Shown in pieces: positions 32,301-40,500 of a DNA stretch of 64,000 bases (the stretch's first letter is position 1; every line of letters begins with the position of its first letter). The stretch is taken from assembly GCF_026210795.1 (NCBI RefSeq), contig NC_089431.1:2108001-2172000 (forward strand). Reading direction: 5' to 3'. The DNA comes from Rhizophagus irregularis (lineage: Eukaryota; Glomeromycota; Glomeromycetes; Glomerales; Glomeraceae). Both the position numbers and the translations under genes were made by a program. The notes below the pieces were generated by a model, which saw only the letters and a program-made list of their open reading frames with translations, was not told the origin of the DNA and searched no databases.

Positions 32301-34988
32301 ATTCGAAGTCAAAGGCAACGAATTAGTAATTAACACATATTTGTTATGATTGGCAGAAGTGTTATTAATTTGATAGAATTCTTCTGTAATGGATAACATA
32401 AATTCCATGCCAGTCTTCGACGAGGAAATAAGAGTAGAGTCATCCATAAATACTAAATTATTAATCTTCAAATCAGAAGAAAGATTGGGAGAATCAATTA
32501 AGGATGGTGTAGAAAGAACATAAGGGTCCATCATTTCATGCTTCAAGACAGTAAGTAAGGGATCAATATAAATAACCCATAAAAGAGGAGAAATAACTTC
32601 GCCTTGGTCAATACCAATGCGAACCCTATAAGCAGGCGTGGATCCATGAGCAGTGAAAACGCTATTAATGCGTTTTGTGAAAAGGGAAAGAATAAACTTA
32701 ATAGCAGAAGCTGGAAGACGTATTCGTTCTAAAGCGAAACGTAACATTGTCAAATCAACCGAGTCAAAAGCTTTAGAAATGTCTTGAGAGAGAATCCAAA
32801 GTGGGTTTTTGTTGACATCAGCATCATGGATAATAGATTCTAGAGTAATAATAGGGTCGCGGCAAGAACCACCAGGAAGACCAGCGAAGTTACCACCTTT
32901 AAGAACATCATGTGTAGCCATAACAGTAGAAAGGCGATTATAAAAGAGTTTGACAAGAGATTTTCTAATCACTTCAAGTAAAGTAATAGGACGAGTATTT
33001 TTCAATTGACATTTCCATTCGTGAGGTTTGGGAATGGGAAAAACCATTGCCTGTCGCCATAAGTCAGGAATATCAGCTTTGGAAAGGCAAGCTTGAATTA
33101 AAATAAGGAGTAGAGCCGAGGAACAAGATCCAAGGTGTTTGAGCATTTCATAAGTGATCATGGAAGGACCTGAGGCTTTACCGTTAGGAGTAGAAGAAAC
33201 GGTGGTTAACCATTCGTCAAGGGTAGGGGGATTCATCAAAGAATCATAGATGGAGGAGGGCACATCATCCATAGGTTGGTAAACAGAAGACCATCTATCA
33301 GGTAATGTATCTACAGATACAGGAGGAGTGGATTTTATAGGTACAAAGTTTTGGAAATGGTTAACAACAGCATCGTCTATATCCTTGGGAGCAGTTAATA
33401 ACTGAGGGTGAGTGGGATGATCAACAAAGACACGATCCAAAGTGATACGGCGGCGGGTGCGAGAAAGCGCTGAATCAATGAAAGAGGAAAGGTCAGTTTC
33501 AAAATTATTGTTCCTATCGTCCAAATGAGCACGGATGGAGGAATCTTGGAACTCTTTTTCTTGAAGTAAATGAAATCCCCGTAAGGATTTTGAAATATTG
33601 GATAAATCATCAAGAAGTGACTTGAAATCATCTTGTCGACATGATGAGAGAGAAGAGGGCAAAGTAGGAACGAAAGTAAATACTTTCTTATATAATTGCA
33701 AAATGTTTTGAAGTCTGATTAAATGAATAGACCACTTATGTTCATGAGCGGCAGAATAGGTTAAAGGATATTTGCGCAATAAACGTATTGAATGCATAAG
33801 GCGATTTAAAAACCGATAATGTTGGGTTAAAATTTCCAGATCTTTAGGAACCTTAGGAGTATAATTATTGCCAACAGTGGAAGAAGGTAGTGTAACGTTG
33901 GCAGCTTTAAGAATTCGTGATTGGAGATATTCGCACATTTGATTGATATGCCAGGAGGAAAAGGTTGAAGGTGAGACGTCACATAAAGCATCAGCTTTAT
34001 CAGCAAATTCCGTCCATTGAATTTCAGTTACAGAATCAAATTTGAAGACACGACGGGTTCGGCGCTTAAGTTGTCGAGCGCGAGCCAATTTGGTAGAGGC
34101 AAAAAGTAAGGACATATCATAGTATGTTATGACGGGGTTATGATCAGATGTGCAAACATCTTGAGCATTAAAAATGCAAGCAGTAAGAGCAAATCCTTTG
34201 AGAAGAGGGCAGGACCATACATAATCAACTCGAGTAATGTGGTCATTGCGATGAAAGGTACCTAAGGAGTCGGAAAGATTAATAGGAGTATAGTCTTCAT
34301 ATCCGTGAGAGAGGAGATGAAAAAATAATCGGTGAATATGTTTTGAAGCAACTTGAGGTTGATTGAAGTAAATAGGGTAATATTTGTCTAAATGCATATT
34401 AAAATCGCCACAAACAGCATGGTAAAAGCCAGCATGTTTAGCAAGGGTAAGTTGTTGAATGAGCAAATCAATAGTATCAGTGCGCAGAACACTTTCAGCA
34501 GGGGGAGGGATATAAATAACAAATATACGCAATTTAATATTGCCTTTGAAATATAAATCAACAGAAAGTAACCGTGAAGAATGGGATTTAAAATCTTGAA
34601 CATGTGAAGCGAGGGAATTTTCTATAAAAAGAGAAACACCACCAGAAGAGAGAATTTGTTTAGAAGTATCCAAATTAGAAGAGAACACAGTATAATTAGA
34701 AATACGTTTGGATAAAAACTTCATTTGTTTAGGGTGAAGATGGGTATCCACGATACCACCAAAGGAAATATGTTTTAAGGAAAAGAAAGTAGAAATTTCT
34801 TCTAATTTAGTCTGACCATACATTTTAAGGCCATTAACATTAAAGGAAGAAATATTAAATGAATTGGGGATAGGGGAAGTGTTACTGGAAGAGGAAAATA
34901 ACGATTCATGCGAAAAAATTTCAGTAACATAGTCAGGGTTGGGAGGGTTTCGTACAAAGGTATCATAATTAAAATTATTGTCCGACAT
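29361..34988 (-). CDS. LINE C ORF2 (copy 2), intact 1875-residue replicase
   Basis: ATG at 34988, 50 bp after the ORF1 stop. Endonuclease in residues about 45-290: FNVNGL (about 49), CGDFNMHLD (about 194), RVDYVWSC and SDHNPV (about 283). RT about 600-950: NGKASGPSMITYEMLKHL, SQDISKAFDSVD (motif A, about 739), GIDQGEVISPLLW, FMDDSTLISSS (motif C, about 849), FRFLGVWF. RNase H about 1395-1550: FFTDGSL (about 1398), SSRAEAAAIYA, IYTDSQTAI (about 1468), VKAHSGNYLNDFADSLA. C-terminal zinc motif CRSCIDRMEDLMHLFMC near 1666. All catalytic residues I can check are present. It nicks DNA and copies its RNA by target-primed reverse transcription in the nucleus. Fungal Tad/I-type group is my assignment. 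Confidence 0.95.
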   Translation of the reverse strand: MSDNNFNYDTFVRNPPNPDYVTEIFSHESLFSSSSNTSPIPNSFNISSFNVNGLKMYGQTKLEEISTFFSLKHISFGGIVDTHLHPKQMKFLSKRISNYTVFSSNLDTSKQILSSGGVSLFIENSLASHVQDFKSHSSRLLSVDLYFKGNIKLRIFVIYIPPPAESVLRTDTIDLLIQQLTLAKHAGFYHAVCGDFNMHLDKYYPIYFNQPQVASKHIHRLFFHLLSHGYEDYTPINLSDSLGTFHRNDHITRVDYVWSCPLLKGFALTACIFNAQDVCTSDHNPVITYYDMSLLFASTKLARARQLKRRTRRVFKFDSVTEIQWTEFADKADALCDVSPSTFSSWHINQMCEYLQSRILKAANVTLPSSTVGNNYTPKVPKDLEILTQHYRFLNRLMHSIRLLRKYPLTYSAAHEHKWSIHLIRLQNILQLYKKVFTFVPTLPSSLSSCRQDDFKSLLDDLSNISKSLRGFHLLQEKEFQDSSIRAHLDDRNNNFETDLSSFIDSALSRTRRRITLDRVFVDHPTHPQLLTAPKDIDDAVVNHFQNFVPIKSTPPVSVDTLPDRWSSVYQPMDDVPSSIYDSLMNPPTLDEWLTTVSSTPNGKASGPSMITYEMLKHLGSCSSALLLILIQACLSKADIPDLWRQAMVFPIPKPHEWKCQLKNTRPITLLEVIRKSLVKLFYNRLSTVMATHDVLKGGNFAGLPGGSCRDPIITLESIIHDADVNKNPLWILSQDISKAFDSVDLTMLRFALERIRLPASAIKFILSLFTKRINSVFTAHGSTPAYRVRIGIDQGEVISPLLWVIYIDPLLTVLKHEMMDPYVLSTPSLIDSPNLSSDLKINNLVFMDDSTLISSSKTGMEFMLSITEEFYQINNTSANHNKYVLITNSLPLTSNSTLSPITFNLDLSSLNSVPSITITPISMTTSFRFLGVWFNIKSSRDFVKKQLKRECCSFAATIRPAKLSSKQVVYLHNAVLILKLEYRMQVTHLSESDCHLITRSIRSVVKHKANFSRSLPNPILFLSQALGLINLFAHQRQCHITNLFLMANSSFSFIQSLFIYRLSLIQYNFLIPISPLLIKDWSIWSSLFSFKKDYIACTIALLSSTPFRLLHTQLSKLPNLTLMDGRVPLFECMTPKAFKAYFPILRKWHLFYLSQLVTPQGTHLISWKAYYDNLVGRRGPGCIPYWYKDIQQATTIPDTNNRLLSQFITTPTIDSSFYELTPCLSSPTTTKNWIVTLDDYGPPIFGKQLLVQASHGTCSIVHWVSSDCESSPGDLIRLSPCPGCAAHTSLPPSKKRNADLTLCTPTVSLQHSLILPTINERIRRNTSAVSSPFTWADIEDGVRLYYSRLDFDFDSPPDDIVEVSAPLITIESSAAAVFANSPLVVSSDSRYIFFTDGSLINLGTPNVSMGWSWMQIVPDAGFPNSIATYAHGIIRDNPSSSRAEAAAIYAVLTISPRDSEVTIYTDSQTAIDGLRSCSSYVYSNSRLYYKTTNFELWAIIERTILTKNLTVLPVKVKAHSGNYLNDFADSLANTAHTASSSILISGMDLASAHDFVLTYDNDAVCESNPRHLLKQYYQTQLMRDLLNLTRFHFISLLLSNIEYIVDWELTWFTLNFKPSHDASFTLEHASRHLTFKFKLFLDDLPTLEKLKRTRPDLYMDELTCRSCIDRMEDLMHLFMCKKRRLPMQQILQSYQNHLISKIQEAGKLADIDPTPFIAKLTSLSCWSFSSTNWSSYALVRGCLPTLFIDILVDLSIPRISAIKVIAAIHNNFVQKFRKRIWNPRSYEKSRWENAMNITYKLKTTLKPSNLPLSTYIPYSSLPPPTLHDSRDSGTDWLKNSMKYGLPWFNHFSGFMGRLTVLLNNSFCRMECRFL

Positions 34989-35038
34989 TAAAACACAATG
35001 ATATAAACAGTCGGAGAGTTAAAATTTGAAGAAAGAAA

Positions 35039-37152
35039 TTAATTGGAAGAAGCTGAATCAGCTTGTTCCAGGGGAGCACCACCAAGGGAGCCAATGAATT
35101 GCTTGATATGACCAGTAAGTTGGTCCAATTTACTTTCAATAGCGACACGACTATTTTTGAGATCATTAATTTCTTCTTGTGTGGAGAAGATGGGAGTAAA
35201 AGGAGGAGCATTTGGAGAAAGGTGAGAAGAAGGAGGTGATGTGTCAGGAACAATAGTGAATGTAGGCGAAGGTCGCGTTAAAATACTTTTGGGAGGCAGC
35301 GAAGATTTAGCGGAAGACAGAATATTAAGAGGAACGTGAGTTACAGGGGCATCTTCTTGCATGAGGTCCGGTTCAGGTTCATTGGGTATAGGGAGTGGAT
35401 CAAGGCCAAGGTGTGATTCAATACGAGTCATCCGTTGGTCAGCAAGTTCAAGAGCGGAGATGCGTTTGTGAAAGTTAGCAACTTCACATTGTAATTCTCG
35501 TAAAAGGTTTAGAATGTTGTTAGCATCATCGCAGAGTTAGGAGTTTGTCGGGGTAAGGGACGTGCTGTAGAACGAGAGGAGGAAGAAAAGGAGACAGATC
35601 GTTCTTTACTATTATGGCGGGCACGTTGAGAAGTATTGGGAGGGGGTTTGTTATGATTACTATTATCATTATTAGTGCGGTCATGGGAAGCGTTATTGGC
35701 TCGTCCAGAATTGGAAGCAGATCGATCTTTAGATTTGGAGCGAGATCGAGAGCGAGAACGTGCATTGGCAATATTAGAATTGGAGCGAGGTTGATTAACA
35801 TTGAATCGTTCTTTAAGTTTTGCAACAGGGTCGCGAGTGCGGCTTCTACCTCTGGTTTGTTTGAGTGGGCAAAAATTAGGAGCACAACCTAGTTTGCCAC
35901 ATCTGTGACAAAGTTTATTAGTATTATCGGAAGAGGACCAGAAAAGCACTTTGCCTTGGAAGCTAACAGTCTGTTCCATAGCAGCATCCATGGTTTCTTG
36001 GGAGTTGAAGGTGACATAGGCCCATCTTTTGGGTTTGTAGGAATTTAAAGAAAGAGGAACATTGACAGCTTTTGCACCAAGATCGCGTGTAAGAGGAGCC
36101 AAGTTGATATCCTTAACATTGGGAGGAAGTTGAGTGAGGGTGGCAACGTATTGACGGCGCGCAGCTTTTTGATCCACAGTATAGAAACATGGAGTAATTC
36201 GGAGACAAGTGGAGAAACAGTAAACAGCCCATTGGTCGGTAAAACGAGCAATTGAATCGGCGTGATCATACACAATACGGGCTTGCTGGACTTTAGCATT
36301 AGGCCTGGAGAAGAGGCGACAAGAGGTAATATTACCAAATTTTTTGAAATAGGCCATGAGGTTGTCCTTTTTGATAAAGAAAGGGATATCGGTAACTTGG
36401 ATAGCCCGGAGATCTTCATTGGATCGGAGTTGGCGAGGGTCATGGGCATGAAAAATCAAGTCAGGGAACTCAGGATGAGAGGAACCAACGCACAGAGCGC
36501 GTGCTTCAGCGGTATGGAAGTGGATAACGAGGCGTTTAGCCTCACCAGAACCTGTCATACGAGCTTTTCCAGTGAATGACTCGTACGTTTCCAAGAAAAG
36601 GTTATTCACAGCCTCAATAAGGGCTTTATTGGTAGGGAATTTCTTGAGCGATTCAGGGGCAGCATTCGGCGCAGCCGCAGCCTGAAAATCATCTCTGGTT
36701 ATGGCAAAGGTCACCACTGGATCTGGGGTTTGATCGCCATCAGGAGCACCATTAGTATCCAAATTGGGCGACGTGTTAGGGGGTAGTTGCAAGTCTTTGT
36801 TTGAAGGTGCATGCATGGACGCGTCCACATTTCCAGAAGACGCGACGTGACTGGACGCAGTTGGCGCAGCAGATTTTTTCGGGGAGGAGGCCAAAGTATT
36901 TTCGCCAGAGATATTTTGTTGAGGAGAAAAGGAAGGTCCATCTACTCCAACGTCAGCCGTCTGGTCATCGGCAACGTAGTCTTCTTCCATAGAATTTTCG
37001 GTAATCGTACGATTACGTTTCTGCTGGATAGTGTTTTCACCATCGGAGCTTGAATTATCGGAGTTGTTATTATTTTTTCGTTCTTGATGGGAAGCTTTCC
37101 TACTGTTAGGGTTATGACTTCCACGGCCTCTCTTGGCATAGTTACCAGATAT
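35039..37152 (-). pseudogene. LINE C ORF1 (copy 2), start codon lost and short deletion
   Basis: The frame matches copy 1, but the ATG is ATA at 37152-37150, so the first in-frame Met is at 36990 (MEEDYVADD). RRM-like region: LVIHFHTAEARALCV, IQVTDIPFFIKKDNLMAYF with FGNITSCRLF, and KRWAYVTFNS. Zinc knuckle CHRCGKLGCAPNFC (about 35880-35921) is followed by an Arg/Ser-rich tract (ARSRSRSRSKSKDRS). A 10-nt deletion near 35528, relative to copy 1, moves the frame to a stop at 35509. The remaining C-terminal part (130 codons, 35431-35039, MTRIESHLGLDPLP) is out of frame. It presumably coated LINE RNA. It is broken here, but lightly. Confidence 0.85.
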
Positions 37153-37572
37153 AGTAGAGGGCTTTGAGTTGGGAATATATAAATATAAAATTTTTATTAG
37201 TAGCTTGTATTATTTTTTAAAAATAATAAAAAATTATTTTCGTCGGAATTTTCGTTTTTGAAAAATTCAGGAGAGAGTTACTGGTCAAAAACCACTACTA
37301 CTGGTCAAAAACTAGGCAAACGTGGCATAGTAGCCTTTATCTTTATTAAATTTATTCGAACTTTACAATTTACAAAAAAAATAAAAAGAAAATATAAAAA
37401 TAAAACTAACTAAAAACAAAGCTATATAGTCTCCTAAGAAAAAATAAAGTAAAAAATTAATCTAAAAAAAAGAAAAAACGCATTACACTAAATTTCCCCA
37501 GATCTTCCCACTTGATATATTCCAACCAAAGTAGAAGCAACTATGCTAACAAAATAACGAATAGCGCGCCCA

Positions 37573-40500
37573 CTATAGAAATCGACACTCCATCCTGCAA
37601 AAGCTGTTATTAAGTAGCACCGTTAGACGACCCATAAAACCCGAAAAGTGATTAAACCAAGGCAAACCATATTTCATTGAGTTCTTCAACCAATCGGTTC
37701 CGGAGTCACGTGAATCGTGTAGGGTCGGAGGTGGTAGAGATGAGTAAGGTATGTACGTTGACAATGGCAAATTAGAAGGCTTCGGAGTAGTTTTCAACTT
37801 ATAAGTAATATTCATCGCGTTTTCCCATCTACTTTTCTCATAAGAACGCGGATTCCAAATTCGTTTTCTGAATTTTTGGACAAAATTATTATGAATAGCA
37901 GCGATAACCTTAATCGCAGAGATTCTTGGAATAGACAAATCGACTAAGATGTCAATAAAAAGTGTAGGTAAACAACCACGGACAAGGGCGTAAGAGGACC
38001 AATTGGTAGAAGAAAAGGACCAGCATGAAAGAGAAGTGAGTTTAGCAATAAAGGGAGTAGGATCAATATCAGCCAATTTTCCAGCTTCTTGAATTTTAGA
38101 AATCAAATGATTTTGATAAGATTGGAGAATTTGTTGCATAGGTAGACGACGTTTTTTGCACATAAAAAGGTGCATTAGGTCTTCCATGCGATCGATACAA
38201 GAACGGCAAGTTAATTCGTCCATGTATAAGTCTGGTCGAGTCCGCTTAAGCTTTTCCAATGTGGGAAAGTCGTCCAAGAAAAGTTTGAATTTAAAGGTTA
38301 AGTGTCTTGAAGCATGCTCAAGAGTAAAAGATGCATCATGAGAAGGCTTGAAATTCAAGGTAAACCAAGTAAGTTCCCAGTCGACAATGTAATCTATATT
38401 AGATAATAATAAAGAAATAAAGTGAAATCGCGTTAAATTTAACAAATCACGCATTAACTGCGTTTGATAATACTGTTTAAGAAGGTGTCGTGGATTAGAT
38501 TCACAAACGGTGTCATTGTCGTAAGTCAATACGAAATCATGGGCAGAGGCAAGGTCCATTCCAGAAATCAAAATACTGGATGATGCGGTATGGGCAGTAT
38601 TGGCCAGGGAGTCAGCAAAATCGTTCAAATAATTGCCAGAATGAGCTTTAACTTTAACAGGAAGAACTGTCAAATTCTTGGTAAGGATAGTTCGTTCAAT
38701 AATGGCCCAAAGCTCAAAATTTGTTGTTTTGTAGTAAAGACGGCTGTTTGAGTAGACATAGGAAGAGCAACTTCGAAGGCCATCAATGGCAGTTTGCGAG
38801 TCAGTATAAATAGTAACTTCTGAGTCGCGAGGAGAAATGGTTAAAACTGCGTAAATAGCGGCAGCTTCAGCACGAGAAGAAGAAGGATTATCTCGAATGA
38901 TGCCATGTGCATAAGTAGCAATGGAATTAGGAAAACCAGCATCAGGTACGATTTGCATCCAAGACCAGCCCATAGAAACATTAGGAGTGCCTAGATTAAT
39001 AAGAGACCCATCAGTGAAAAAGATATAACGTGAGTCTGAAGACACAACCAACGGCGAATTTGCGAAAACAGCAGCAGCTGAGGATTCAATAGTGATGAGA
39101 GGAGCGGAAACTTCAACAATATCATCAGGAGGAGAGTCAAAATCAAAATCCAATCGACTGTAATAAAGACGGACACCATCTTCGATATCAGCCCAGGTAA
39201 AAGGAGAGGATACTGCAGAAGTATTACGTCTAATGCGCTCATTGATGGTGGGCAGAATAAGCGAATGTTGTAGAGAAACCGTAGGCGTACAAAGGGTTAA
39301 ATCAGCATTCCGTTTTTTGGAAGGAGGCAAAGGAATATGAGCAGCACAACCAGGGCAAGGAGAGAGTCTAATAAGATCACCAGGCGAAGATTCACAATCA
39401 GGAGAGACCCAGTGAACAATAGAACAAGTACCACGACTTGCTTGAACTAAAAGTTGTTTGCCAAAGATGGGAGAACCGTAGTCGTCTAACGTGACAATCC
39501 AATTTTTCGTAGTGGTAGGAGAGGACAGGCAAGGAGTCAATTCATAAAATGAAGAGTCAATCGTAGGCGTAGTAATGAACTGGCTCAGCAAACGATTGTT
39601 GGTGTCAGGAATGGTAGTAGCTTGCTGGATATCTTTATACCAATAAGGGATACAGCCAGGGCCACGTCGTCCAACCAAATTGTCATAGTAGGCTTTCCAA
39701 GAAATTAAATGAGTCCCTTGGAGAGTAACAAGCTGAGATAGATAAAACAAATGCCGTTTTCGCAAAATAGGGAAATAGGCTTTAAACGCTTTAGGTGTCA
39801 TGCATTCAAATAAGGGAACGCGTCCATCCATCAAAGTCAGGTTCGGAAGCTTCGAAAGTTGAGTATGAAGCAAACGAAAAGGAGTAGAGGATAAGAGAGC
39901 AATAGTGCATGCGATATAATCTTTCTTAAAAGAAAAAAGAGAAGACCATATAGACCAATCCTTAATTAAAAGGGGAGAAATAGGAATTAAAAAATTAAAT
40001 TGAATCAAACTCAATCTATAAATAAAAAGAGATTGAATAAAAGAAAAGGAAGAATTAGCCATTAAAAATAAATTAGTAATATGACATTGTCGTTGATGAG
40101 CAAATAAATTTATCAAGCCCAAGGCTTGAGATAAAAATAAAATGGGATTTGGTAAAGAGCGAGAAAAATTTGCTTTGTGCTTTACAACAGATCGTATACT
40201 TCTCGTTATTAGGTGGCAGTCAGATTCAGACAAGTGAGTAACTTGCATCCGGTATTCAAGTTTCGGTATAAGGACAGCATTATGTAAATAAACAACTTGT
40301 TTGGATGAGAGCTTTGCAGGGCGGATGGTTGCAGCGAAGGAGCAGCATTCACGTTTGAGTTGTTTCTTGACAAAATTCCGGGAGCTTTTAATGTTAAACC
40401 AAACACCTAAAAAACGAAAAGAAGTTGTCATAGAAATTGGGGTAATGGTAATGGAAGGAACACTATTTAATGAGGATAAATCTAAATTAAAAGTAATAGG

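Larger units (their letters stand above)
29100..37279 (-). mobile_element. LINE C copy 2, near-intact non-LTR retrotransposon
   Basis: An 8.2-kb element on the minus strand. Its 5' end is AACTCTCTCCTGAA at 37279 and its 3' end GTTTGCC at about 29100. Flanks are ACTGGTCAAAAAC on both sides (29085-29097 and 37280-37292), the terminal repeat of the CACTA-like host. Order: ORF1 (37152-35039), ORF2 (34988-29361), then a 3' region of about 260 bp with no long poly(A) tail. It differs from copy 1 only at scattered positions, so both are recent. Confidence 0.9.

Noticed and set aside
36262-36579. antisense open frames in LINE C ORF1 (also 44483-44800)
   Set aside because: They overlap a well-supported coding region on the other strand and show no domain.
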